DNA from: DATLMR01 sp964615905
GTDB taxonomy: Bacteria; Acidobacteriota; Blastocatellia; UBA7656
Assembly: GCA_964615905.1 (NCBI GenBank)
Contig: CAZTUB010000010.1
Location: 1-64,000, forward strand
Direction of reading: 5' to 3'
Length of the DNA: 64,000 nt
Positions 25,086 through 33,931 of the stretch are shown one piece after another. The translations under genes were made by a program, and so were the position numbers. The number at the start of each line of letters is the position of its first letter. The first letter of the stretch is position 1. Below the pieces are notes generated by a model, which was given only the letters and a program-made list of their open reading frames with translations, ran no database searches and had not been told where the DNA came from.

Positions 25086-27413
25086 ATGCGACTAAAGCTG
25101 ACCATAGTGGCCTTTTATATGATGGCGGTTAGCCTGCTCGTCGCCTTCTCTCCCACCCGCTCGACTCGCGCCGATTCAAGGAACGCTCAGCAAAACGAGA
25201 CGGAGCAAAAACATCTGCCCGTGAGACTCGACCTCGGCGGCCAGAGGGGGCTCGTACTGTTCGATCACAAGCGTCACGAAGCGGTCGTCAACCCCGACCC
25301 GACTTATCCTCATAAAGCCCCCGCGGGTCTTGCCTGCACGGGGTGTCATCACACGGTCAAAGATGTCACCGAGCTAAGAGAGTTTCAAAAATGCGCCTCA
25401 TGTCACAAGACCGAAGGCGACCCGGCAAACCCTGACGATAAAGAAGGGATCGACCTGAGCGCGAGAGAAGCTTTCCACCGCCTCTGCATAAGCTGTCACC
25501 GCGCGTCGGAAGTAAGGGCGTCGAACGCTCGCTTCACAAACGTCGCCTTCACGAAATGTTCAGAGTGCCACGACCGCGCCGCAGACGCGTCGAGCTTCGC
25601 AGAGCAATCGAGGCCGGTCCCTCCACTTGAACCGCTGCCCGCTGAATCGACTACTGCGCCCGCCGCTCAGGAGGCGACCGCCGAAGCGGTTGATACGCCT
25701 GTCGAGCAGCCGCTGGGGTTCGCAGGGCCGTCGAGAATCGACGCGCCCGAAACCGACTCTGCGGACGCGCGCGCGGTCACGGACCGGTGGCGCATAGGCA
25801 TGCCTTCCGACCCCAGGTTTGAAAAGGGGCGCTGGTATAACCCCTATCGCCAGAACGTGCTCAAGGGAGATTACCCCGTATTCGGCCAGCATCATTTCAT
25901 GGTGCTGACGGCTGAAAGCGACACGCTTTTTAGCGCGCGGCGGCTGCCCGTGCCGAGCGACATAAGCAGCCAGCGCCCCGACAGCGCAGAGTTCTTTGGT
26001 CGCGGCGGGCAGTTGTTCTTCAGGCAAAATTTCGTGCTGTCGTTCGAGCTGTTCAAAGGCGACACGGCTTTCAAGCCCGCCGATTACCGCGTGCGCTTCA
26101 CGCCCAATTTCAACATCAACCTGCTCAACACGCAGGAGAACGGCATAGTCAACATCGACCCGCGACGCGGCGCGAATCGGACGGACGGCTATGTCGGGTT
26201 TCAAGAAGCTTTCGGCGAAATCCGGCTCGGCGACACGAGCAAGCTCCTGGGGTTTCTGCCCGGCCTCGGAGACAGGAAAGAGGGGAGCCCGTTTTTCGAC
26301 TCGACTTTCATAAGGGCGGGCATCCAGCCTTTTATAAGCGATTTTCGCGGCCTGATCTTTAACGATTTCAACCTCGGCGTACGGTTGTTCGGGCAGCACG
26401 CGAACAACCGCTATAACTTCAACGCCGCGTACTTCTACCTTCTTGAGAAAGACACCAACAGCGAGCTGAACACGCGCGTAAACCTCGGCGAGTTCCGCGA
26501 CCAGACCGTCTTTATCGCGAATCTTTACCGGCAGGACACGATCTGGAGAGGTTACACGACGCAGTTCAGCTTTCATTTCAACAACGACCGTCCGAGCCGC
26601 CACTTTGACGAGAATGATTTTTTAGTTCGGCCCGCGCCCGTGGGCGATGTCGCGCCGCACGGCGTCAAGGTCGGCTATTTCGGCTGGGCCGGTGACGGCC
26701 ACATCGGGCGTCTAAACCTCAACCACGCGCTTTATCAAGCCTACGGCCACGACACGCGCAACCCCATAGCCGGCCGCCGCACAGAGATAAACGCGCAGAT
26801 GGCCGCGCTCGAATTATCGCTTGACCGCGACTGGCTCAGGTTCAAAGGGTCGCTTTTGTGGGCGTCGGGCGACGACGACCCGTTTGATGATACGGCGCGC
26901 GGGTTTGACGCCATCTTCGACGTGCCTGAGTTTGCGGGCGGCAAGTTCAGCTTCTGGAACAGCCAGGGCCTCAGGCTGACGCAAACGGGCGTGGGGCTTG
27001 TTCAGCCCGACAGCCTGCTTCCAACCCTTCGCAGCAGCAAGACCGAAGGGCAGGCCAATTTCGTAAATCCCGGCCTGTTTCTTTATAACCTCGCTATGGA
27101 CGCGGAGCTTACGCCGAAGCTCAAGGGGGTGCTCAACCTGAACTACCTGCACTTCCACCACACGGAGCCGCTTGAGGAGCTGCTGTTTCAGCCCGGCATA
27201 AGAAGGGCGATAGGGATCGATTACGGCCTCGGCATAATCTATCGCCCGTTCTTAAACGAGAACACGATAATCGCCGCCGGGTTCTCTTCGCTGATCCCGG
27301 CGGCGGGCTTCAAAGACATCTTTAGCTCGAACTGTTTCGGGCAGGGGCAGGGCTGCGGAGCGCGACCCGAAACGCCCTACGCTGTCTTCGTCCGTTTGAA
27401 ATTTACTTATTAA
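25086..27413 (+). CDS. Tetraheme cytochrome fused to an outer-membrane beta-barrel (775 aa)
   Basis: A signal peptide (MRLKLTIVAFYMMAVSLLVAF) is followed by a cytochrome c3-like domain with four CxxCH sites (CTGCH, CASCH, CISCH, CSECH; residues ~84-162). An Ala/Pro/Glu linker (~165-235) and a ~530-residue C-terminal part of alternating polar/aromatic strands follow, ending in VRLKFTY, the aromatic C-terminus typical of outer-membrane barrels. It thus joins in one chain a periplasmic electron carrier and a porin, which are separate subunits in Mtr/Pcc conduits. ATG 25086 is chosen for the signal peptide. The next cytochrome gene is 38 bp downstream. Electron export is inferred. Confidence 0.8.
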   Translation: MRLKLTIVAFYMMAVSLLVAFSPTRSTRADSRNAQQNETEQKHLPVRLDLGGQRGLVLFDHKRHEAVVNPDPTYPHKAPAGLACTGCHHTVKDVTELREFQKCASCHKTEGDPANPDDKEGIDLSAREAFHRLCISCHRASEVRASNARFTNVAFTKCSECHDRAADASSFAEQSRPVPPLEPLPAESTTAPAAQEATAEAVDTPVEQPLGFAGPSRIDAPETDSADARAVTDRWRIGMPSDPRFEKGRWYNPYRQNVLKGDYPVFGQHHFMVLTAESDTLFSARRLPVPSDISSQRPDSAEFFGRGGQLFFRQNFVLSFELFKGDTAFKPADYRVRFTPNFNINLLNTQENGIVNIDPRRGANRTDGYVGFQEAFGEIRLGDTSKLLGFLPGLGDRKEGSPFFDSTFIRAGIQPFISDFRGLIFNDFNLGVRLFGQHANNRYNFNAAYFYLLEKDTNSELNTRVNLGEFRDQTVFIANLYRQDTIWRGYTTQFSFHFNNDRPSRHFDENDFLVRPAPVGDVAPHGVKVGYFGWAGDGHIGRLNLNHALYQAYGHDTRNPIAGRRTEINAQMAALELSLDRDWLRFKGSLLWASGDDDPFDDTARGFDAIFDVPEFAGGKFSFWNSQGLRLTQTGVGLVQPDSLLPTLRSSKTEGQANFVNPGLFLYNLAMDAELTPKLKGVLNLNYLHFHHTEPLEELLFQPGIRRAIGIDYGLGIIYRPFLNENTIIAAGFSSLIPAAGFKDIFSSNCFGQGQGCGARPETPYAVFVRLKFTY

Positions 27414-27451
27414 GAGCTCCGTTTAAGAGCTTCGCGCGGCGGGGGAAACCA

Positions 27452-30400
27452 GTGAGCGCCTCAAGCGAAACGAGAATTTCTAAGATCAAGCTGTCACTGC
27501 TCACCACGATGGCCTGCCTCTACGCGCTCGCCTTGATGGCCGATTCGAGCGCGTCACAGGCGAGCGTTGGGCAAGCCGTGGCGTCGTCCGCCGTCGAGTC
27601 GTCCGGCACGCAAGCGGCGCAAGACGACCGGCCCGCTCGATTATGGGGCATGGGGCGCGAAGAGGCCGCGCGCAGAAGCCAGGGGTGTCTCGACTGCCAC
27701 AACGGCATCGAAGACATGCACAACGGGGCTATAGAGATCGGCTGCACCGATTGTCACGGCGGCGACGCGACCGCGCGCCTCGGCGCAAGTGACCCGGCCG
27801 GCTCTGCCGCTTACGCAGAGGCGAAAAAGAGAGCGCACGTCGCGCCGCGATTTCCCGAACGGTGGAAGACGTCGGCCAACCCCGTTCGCTCTTACACGCT
27901 GTTGAACGAGGAGAGCGCCGAGTTTATACGCTTCGTCAACCCCGGTGATCTGCGCGTGGCTCGTTTGAGCTGCGGCACTTCCGAGTGCCACACGGACGAC
28001 GTTCACAACGTCAGCAAGAGTCTTATGACGACGGGCGCGATGCTTTGGGGGGCCGCGCTTTATAACAACGGCTCGTTCCCTCTTAAAAATTACCGCTTCG
28101 GCGAAAGCTATAGCGCGGCGGGCGACCCGCAGCGTTTGCAAACCGTCCCGCGCCCCACGCCCGAAGAGACGCGCGCGAAAGGCGTGCTCCCGTTCCTCGA
28201 CCCGCTGCCGAGGTGGGAGATCACGCAGATGGGCAACATACTCCGCACGTTCGAGCGCGGCGGGCGCAAGGCTCCCGAAATCGGGCTTCCCATACCGGAA
28301 GAGCCGCCGGGCCGCCCGACCCAGAACCTGCTCAGCCCTCGCGGGCTTGGCACGCTGCTCAGGACCGACCCCGTTTTTCTCGGCCTGCAAAAGACGCGAC
28401 TGCTCGACCCGATGCTCTCTTTCTTAGGCACGAACGATCACGCGGGCGATTACCGCTCGTCGGGCTGCACGGCCTGTCACGTCGTCTATGCCAATGACCG
28501 CAACCAGTTTCATTCGGGGCCGTATTCCAGCTACGGCCACACGGGCCTGAGCTACAGCAAAGACCCGACCATCCCGAAAAACGAGCCGGGCCACCCCATC
28601 AAACACCAGTTCACGCGCGCCATCCCTTCGAGCCAGTGCGTCGTCTGCCATATGCACCCCGGCACGAACGTCTTAAACAGCTACTACGGCTACATGTGGT
28701 GGGACCTCGAAACCGACGGCGATAAGCTCTACCCGAAGGCGGGCGAGATAAAGAAGCCCTCGCCGGCTGAGGCGCGGCGGATACTCGAAAGGAACCCGGA
28801 AGAGTCTGCGCTCATAGGCAAGTGGGGCGACCCGGACTTTTTGACGCGACTCGTAGACGAGATAAACCCGCAGCTCAAGCACACGCAGATGGCCGACTTC
28901 ACAGGCCACGGCTGGATATTTCGCTCGGCGTTTAAAAAAGACAGGAAAGGCAATCTGCTAGACGCGGGCGGGCGGATAATCAAGGAGGTGACGAACGAGA
29001 AGCTGCGCCGCGCCGTAAACGAAACCACCGCCGACGTCTCATCGAGAGAAGGCGTGCCGGTTCACCTCAAAGACATCCATCTCGAAAAAGGGATGCATTG
29101 CGTCGATTGCCATTTCAAACAGGACAACCACGGCAACGGGAAGCTCTACGGCGAGGTGCGCAACGCCATCGAGATAGATTGCGCCGATTGTCACGGCACG
29201 ATCACGAAGCGTGCCGACCCGACTTCGCTCGACGCAAGAACGACGGCGGCGGCGGGCGGCAATCGTTTGCTCGATTATCGCTCTTTGCCTTCGGGCAAGG
29301 ACCGTTTCTTCAAAAAGGACGGCAAGCTCTTTCAGCGGGCCGCCGTGGCGACAGACGAGGAAGGCCGCCCGCGCGTGTGGGAGCTAAAGCAGGTCGCAGA
29401 CACCGTCACGCCTGGCAGTCCCAGCTATAACGAAAAGGCCGCGCTCGCCAAGACGCTTTTGAAAGATGGAAAGACGTGGGGCCGCCTTCTCTCAACCAAA
29501 GCCGTCAACGAATCGGAGCTGGCGCACTCAAACAAGCAGATGACCTGTTATAGCTGCCACACTTCCTGGACGCCGAGCTGTTTCGGCTGCCACCTGAAGA
29601 TGGAAGCCAACGAAAAGATGCCTATGCTCCACAACGAAGGCGAGCGGGAGCTGCGCAACTTCACTTCATACAATTTTCAAACGCTTCGCGACGACGTTTT
29701 TATGATCGGGCGCGACGGCACTGTGACGGGCCGCAGGTTTGCCCCGATCCGTTCGGCGTGCGCCGTGCTGGTCAGCTCTCAAAATCAGAATCGCGAGTGG
29801 ATATACTCTCAACAACAGACCGTCTCGGCCGAAGGCTACAGCGGCACCGCCTTCAGCCCGCACTTTCCGCACACGGTCCGCACGCAAGAGACTCGCGGCT
29901 GCACGGACTGTCACGTCTCCGAGGCGAACGACAACAACGCCTACCTCGCGATGGCCGTCATGCAGGGGACGAACTATTACAACTTCATCGGGCGGTTCGC
30001 GTACGTCGCGCTCGGCGACGCGGGGTTTAGCGGCGTCGTTGTCACCGAGCGGCGAGAGCCTCAGGCCGTGATCGGGAGCTACCTGCACAGCCTCGCCTTT
30101 CCCGAAGAGTTTCAAAAACACCGCGAGCGCCACGAAGAGCTGAAAGAGTTCTACGAGCACCCGGGCAATGACATAACGAACGGGCTTATAAGGTTCGGCA
30201 CGAACAAGACCGAAGTGCTCGGCCTACAGCTTCGCGGCGAATACCTTTACGCCGCGACAGGCTGGGGCGGACTCCGCGTCTACGACGTTGCCAACATCGA
30301 CCAGAAGGGATTTTCCGAGCGCATAACGACAGCGCCGTTTTCGCCGCTAGGCCAGCGGTTCTATGTTAAGACGAAGTACGCGACCGCCGTCGCTTCGCCG

Positions 30401-31597
30401 TCGACTATGGCCGTAGACCCCACGCGCCGCCACCTGCCCGAAAATGAAGAGGCGGTAAACCGCGACGACAAACAGCCCGTCCACCCGCTCTACGGCTACC
30501 TCTATGTCGCGGACCGTTACGAAGGGCTGATAGTCGTAGGCGCGGCGACGCTGCTCGACGGCGACCCGAGGAATAACTTTCTAAAACGCGCGCTGACGTG
30601 GAATCCCGGCGGCGCGCTCGACGGCGCGACGAGCATCACGGTAGCGGGCACGCATCTTTACATAACCTGTGAGCGCGGGCTTGTCATCGTAGACATAGAC
30701 GACCCGCTTAGCCCGCGCGTGGTTCGAGAGATCACCTCGCCCGATTTGAAAAAGGCGCGGGCCGTCCAGGTCCAGTTCCGCTACGCCTTTGTCGCAGACA
30801 GCGAAGGCATAAAGGTCATAGACGTGACCGAGCCCCAAAGAGCGCGATTGGTCGCGGGCGCGTTTGTGCCTTTGGCTGAAGCCAACAGCATATACCTTGT
30901 GCGAACATACGCCTACGTCGCCGCAGGGAAACAGGGCCTCGCGATAATCGACATAGAGCAGCCCGAAAGACCGCGACTCGATCAGGTCTTTGATGCCGGG
31001 GGCGAGATCGACGACGCGAGGGATGTGAAAGTCGGCATGACGAACGTCAGCCTTTTCGCTTACGTGGCCGACGGGCACAACGGGTTGCGCGTCGTGCAGC
31101 TGACCTCGCCCGAAGACACGCCGGGTCACTACGGCTTCAGCCCGCGCCCGACCCCGCGACTCATAGCCACGCATCACACACACGCCCCCGCGCTCGCTGT
31201 TTCCGAAGGGCTCGACCGCGACCGCGCGATTGATGAGAGCGGCAACCAGCTTTCGGTCTTCGGGCGTCGAGGGTCGCGCCCGCTCAATCTCGCGGAGGTC
31301 CGTCAACTCCATTTGAGAAGAAAGCCCGACGGCGGCCTGGAGCTTTTCGCAGTGCCCGAAATCCGGGACTCGAACAAAAAAGAGAACCGCGACATTCGCA
31401 ACTTCTACGGGCCGCCCGCCCGAAGCGACTCTGATGAGCATTTAGAAAAAGCGCCCGGCGGGCCTTTGGATAAAGCGCCCGGCGGTCTTTCGTCAAGTCT
31501 TCGGCAGTCGCACGATGCGGACTTCGTGGGGCTTGCGTTTCTGGCGCTTCCGCTTGTAATCACGCTGCTCAGATGGAAGCGGCATTCGAGAAGGTGA
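27452..31597 (+). CDS. Decaheme-type cytochrome with LVIVD beta-propeller repeats (1381 aa)
   Basis: GTG start; a hydrophobic signal segment (LLTTMACLYALALMA) leads. The first ~850 residues hold nine CxxCH motifs (CLDCH, CTDCH, CTACH, CVVCH, CVDCH, CADCH, CYSCH, CFGCH, CTDCH) and one CX4CH (CGTSECH). Residues ~900-1240 are LVIVD-type propeller repeats (LRVYDVANID, LVIVDIDDPLSPRVV, LAIIDIEQPERPRL). A C-terminal hydrophobic segment (FLALPLVITLL followed by RWKRHSRR) looks like a membrane anchor. It is probably a periplasmic or surface-anchored electron carrier or terminal reductase; the substrate is unknown. Its stop is two bases before the next start. Confidence 0.85.
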   Translation: MSASSETRISKIKLSLLTTMACLYALALMADSSASQASVGQAVASSAVESSGTQAAQDDRPARLWGMGREEAARRSQGCLDCHNGIEDMHNGAIEIGCTDCHGGDATARLGASDPAGSAAYAEAKKRAHVAPRFPERWKTSANPVRSYTLLNEESAEFIRFVNPGDLRVARLSCGTSECHTDDVHNVSKSLMTTGAMLWGAALYNNGSFPLKNYRFGESYSAAGDPQRLQTVPRPTPEETRAKGVLPFLDPLPRWEITQMGNILRTFERGGRKAPEIGLPIPEEPPGRPTQNLLSPRGLGTLLRTDPVFLGLQKTRLLDPMLSFLGTNDHAGDYRSSGCTACHVVYANDRNQFHSGPYSSYGHTGLSYSKDPTIPKNEPGHPIKHQFTRAIPSSQCVVCHMHPGTNVLNSYYGYMWWDLETDGDKLYPKAGEIKKPSPAEARRILERNPEESALIGKWGDPDFLTRLVDEINPQLKHTQMADFTGHGWIFRSAFKKDRKGNLLDAGGRIIKEVTNEKLRRAVNETTADVSSREGVPVHLKDIHLEKGMHCVDCHFKQDNHGNGKLYGEVRNAIEIDCADCHGTITKRADPTSLDARTTAAAGGNRLLDYRSLPSGKDRFFKKDGKLFQRAAVATDEEGRPRVWELKQVADTVTPGSPSYNEKAALAKTLLKDGKTWGRLLSTKAVNESELAHSNKQMTCYSCHTSWTPSCFGCHLKMEANEKMPMLHNEGERELRNFTSYNFQTLRDDVFMIGRDGTVTGRRFAPIRSACAVLVSSQNQNREWIYSQQQTVSAEGYSGTAFSPHFPHTVRTQETRGCTDCHVSEANDNNAYLAMAVMQGTNYYNFIGRFAYVALGDAGFSGVVVTERREPQAVIGSYLHSLAFPEEFQKHRERHEELKEFYEHPGNDITNGLIRFGTNKTEVLGLQLRGEYLYAATGWGGLRVYDVANIDQKGFSERITTAPFSPLGQRFYVKTKYATAVASPSTMAVDPTRRHLPENEEAVNRDDKQPVHPLYGYLYVADRYEGLIVVGAATLLDGDPRNNFLKRALTWNPGGALDGATSITVAGTHLYITCERGLVIVDIDDPLSPRVVREITSPDLKKARAVQVQFRYAFVADSEGIKVIDVTEPQRARLVAGAFVPLAEANSIYLVRTYAYVAAGKQGLAIIDIEQPERPRLDQVFDAGGEIDDARDVKVGMTNVSLFAYVADGHNGLRVVQLTSPEDTPGHYGFSPRPTPRLIATHHTHAPALAVSEGLDRDRAIDESGNQLSVFGRRGSRPLNLAEVRQLHLRRKPDGGLELFAVPEIRDSNKKENRDIRNFYGPPARSDSDEHLEKAPGGPLDKAPGGLSSSLRQSHDADFVGLAFLALPLVITLLRWKRHSRR

Positions 31598-31599
31598 AG

Positions 31600-32046
31600 A
31601 TGAGATTGAAGCTGGCCGTTGTGATCGTCTACCTGGTTGTGGCCGCTATGCCTACGTCGCCACCGGCGGGCGCGGGCGAGCAGCCTCGCAGCACGATCAC
31701 GCTCAACGTAAGAGGCAGGCGAGGCGCGGTCATATTCAATCACAAGACGCACGAGACGATGATAAATCCCGACGCCGGATCGGTCTTCACGGCCAGGACG
31801 GGCGCGGCCTGCGCGGGGTGTCATCACACGGATGATGCTTTTGGCATCTCGCAACTGGTGAAGTGCCACGCGTGCCACGGCGCGGAGGGCCACCCGAAAA
31901 ATCCTAAGAACCGCGACTTTGATGAGGTCTTTGCCGAACGGGCTTTTCACGATACCTGCATAAGCTGTCACAGGGCTTCAAACCAGAATGCGGGTTCGGA
32001 CAAAGCGCCGACGAGCTGCACGAGCTGTCACCTGAGCACGCGTTGA
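31600..32046 (+). CDS. Small tetraheme cytochrome c3-family protein (148 aa)
   Basis: A signal peptide (MRLKLAVVIVYLVVAAM) and four heme sites (CAGCH, CHACH, CISCH, CTSCH) are seen. It is clearly paralogous to the cytochrome domain of the porin fusion: both share VxFxHKxHE near the mature N-terminus, then GCHHT, and AFHxxCISCHRAS. It probably shuttles electrons in the periplasm to the fusion conduit. ATG 31600 directly follows the upstream stop and has AAGG ahead of it; an in-frame ATG at 31573 lies inside the upstream gene. Confidence 0.85.
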   Translation: MRLKLAVVIVYLVVAAMPTSPPAGAGEQPRSTITLNVRGRRGAVIFNHKTHETMINPDAGSVFTARTGAACAGCHHTDDAFGISQLVKCHACHGAEGHPKNPKNRDFDEVFAERAFHDTCISCHRASNQNAGSDKAPTSCTSCHLSTR

Positions 32047-32056
32047 AGGAGAAGAG

Positions 32057-32974
32057 TTGAGCGTTAAGCCCATCAAGAAGAGTTTGCTCGTCGTGGCATC
32101 CTTGCTCGCCGTAGCGGCCAGTGTCGAATCTCACAAGGCCAGCTCTCACAAGGCGAAAACTCACGAGACAAAAACTCACGAGGCGGCGCAAGCGATCGAA
32201 TCGGTCGAGCGCGCGAGCTTTCCTCACGACAGGGCCGCTCATAAGAAGCTGGAATGCTCTAACTGCCATTCGATACGGGCGGGCGAGATCGACGTAAAAG
32301 AATTTCCGGGCCACGCCGATTGCATATCCTGTCACAACTTCGCGCTTGAGGTCTTTCGAAAACCCGCGACCTTCTGCGGCACCTGCCACCAGGGGCGCGC
32401 AGGCTCAAGATCACAGCCGTCGCTTTTTGATTTTCCCAGGCCGCGCGTCAAAAGTAACTTCGGGATAGACTTCTCGCACACGGCTCATATGAAGCCGCTC
32501 AAAGCCGCCGCCGCCCATCTCGATCTGACGGCGGGACAGGCGGCCCGCTGCACCGATTGCCACAGGCGTGTGGAAGAAGTGCGCGCGCCGCTCCCGGAGA
32601 TGACCCTCGAAGCCAGTCACGCAGGATGCTTCAAGTGCCACGGCCAGTCGCCTATCGCCGAGCCCGGCATGCGCGAGTGCGCCGAGTGTCACAAGCTCGA
32701 AGGCCCGCGCTCGCCTCACCTGTTCGGTATAGTCAAAGGGTTCCGCCACGAAGACCACACATTAGACACGCGGCCAAGAAGAAAGAGCGACGCGCGCGCA
32801 GTGCGCCCTGGGGACCTGCTGTGCGCCGAGTGTCACAAATCGGTTGCCGCTGCGGCGAGCCTCGATGATATAAAGTTGCCGCCGAAGAGTTACTGCGTCG
32901 AATGTCACAACGGGCGCGTGGGGCTTCCGGACCGGCTGGCCGATGAGATTTTAGAGAGCCTCGAAAGACGATAA
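32057..32974 (+). CDS. Octaheme cytochrome c (305 aa)
   Basis: A TTG start with AAGGAG seven bases upstream is followed by a signal peptide (KKSLLVVASLLAVAAS). Eight CxxCH motifs are present (CSNCH, CISCH, CGTCH, CTDCH, CFKCH, CAECH twice, CVECH). The region after the signal is rich in His/Lys/Thr with a repeated HKAxxHKAxTHET pattern. It lies within the tight cytochrome operon, 10 bp after the previous gene and six before the next. It is presumably a periplasmic electron carrier. Confidence 0.85.
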   Translation: MSVKPIKKSLLVVASLLAVAASVESHKASSHKAKTHETKTHEAAQAIESVERASFPHDRAAHKKLECSNCHSIRAGEIDVKEFPGHADCISCHNFALEVFRKPATFCGTCHQGRAGSRSQPSLFDFPRPRVKSNFGIDFSHTAHMKPLKAAAAHLDLTAGQAARCTDCHRRVEEVRAPLPEMTLEASHAGCFKCHGQSPIAEPGMRECAECHKLEGPRSPHLFGIVKGFRHEDHTLDTRPRRKSDARAVRPGDLLCAECHKSVAAAASLDDIKLPPKSYCVECHNGRVGLPDRLADEILESLERR

Positions 32975-32980
32975 TAACGG

Positions 32981-33901
32981 ATGAGGAAGACGAGATCAGA
33001 CAGTCTCAATCTGAAGAATCTCAAGCGGGCCGTGGCCGCCGTAGCCGTCGCGCTCGTGGCCGCCACGGTCTCCTGCCGCGAGGCGAAGCAACCGGCCAAC
33101 AGCGCGGCGGAAGCCCCCCGGCCTGCGGCCCAGCCTGCGACAAGCTCGCCTTTCGATATTGTCGATTCAGGGGTAATCGCAAAGCCCGCTTCATTCGATC
33201 ACACGAGGGCCGAACACAAGACAAAGACGCAGGATTGCACAGTCTGTCACGAGAGAGTGGATAATGAGGTCACGCCCGGATTTGCCAGCCACTCTGCCTG
33301 CATTGACTGTCACCAGCAGGATTTCTCAGCGAGCGCCAGCCAGCTGTGCGCGGTCTGTCACAAGACGCCTGTCGAAGCGAGCGCGGAGTTGATAAGCTTC
33401 CCTTCGCAGCTAAAACAGTTCGGGCTGAAAGGCTTTTCGCACAAGACGCATCTCGACCCGGAAAAGACGGGCGGCGCGAGTGCGGCCGATACGGCAGCGC
33501 CTCCCGCGCAAGAGTGCGCCGCATGTCACAGGTTCGACAGTCGCGGCGTTGAAGCGAGCTTCCCGCGCCACGCCGAGTGCTACAGTTGCCACACTCATCA
33601 AGCGGGACAGAAGCTCGGCGAGTGCTCGACCTGTCACGCCCCCGCGGGCGCAGCGTTAAAATACGCGCGGGGCGTCGGAGAGCCGTTCAGGCTTTATAAT
33701 TTCAAACACGCTTCCCACGTCAAGCAGGCAACCTGCGCGAGATGCCATCGCTTAACAGAAGCGGCGTCGGAAGCGCGCGCGGATATTCAGCAGATAAGCA
33801 CTGCGCGCGGGCAGCGTCACAAGTCGGCCTGTTGGAGTTGCCACACACAGGCGCGGGAGCCCGTCTGCACAAAGTGTCATACAGGCTCTCTGCCGTTTTA
33901 A
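32981..33901 (+). CDS. Nonaheme cytochrome c, probable lipoprotein (306 aa)
   Basis: A hydrophobic leader ends in ATVSC, a lipobox-like site at residue ~32, followed by an Ala/Pro-rich linker. Nine CxxCH motifs follow (CTVCH, CIDCH, CAVCH, CAACH, CYSCH, CSTCH, CARCH, CWSCH, CTKCH). Isolated His residues before several motifs (FDHTRAEHK, FSHKTH, FKHASH) could be distal heme ligands. It is likely lipid-anchored and part of the same electron relay. The ribosome-binding site is weak, so coupling to the upstream gene is likely. Confidence 0.85.
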   Translation: MRKTRSDSLNLKNLKRAVAAVAVALVAATVSCREAKQPANSAAEAPRPAAQPATSSPFDIVDSGVIAKPASFDHTRAEHKTKTQDCTVCHERVDNEVTPGFASHSACIDCHQQDFSASASQLCAVCHKTPVEASAELISFPSQLKQFGLKGFSHKTHLDPEKTGGASAADTAAPPAQECAACHRFDSRGVEASFPRHAECYSCHTHQAGQKLGECSTCHAPAGAALKYARGVGEPFRLYNFKHASHVKQATCARCHRLTEAASEARADIQQISTARGQRHKSACWSCHTQAREPVCTKCHTGSLPF

Positions 33902-33931
33902 GGTTTTAGTCCGAGAGGAAGGTTAAGGGTT

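Noticed and set aside
25560..26603. Long minus-strand open frame (347 codons) opposite the cytochrome-porin gene
   Set aside because: Shadow of the GC-rich coding strand. Its composition is Arg/Val/Glu-rich without motifs, and the plus-strand frame has signal peptide, heme sites and a barrel.
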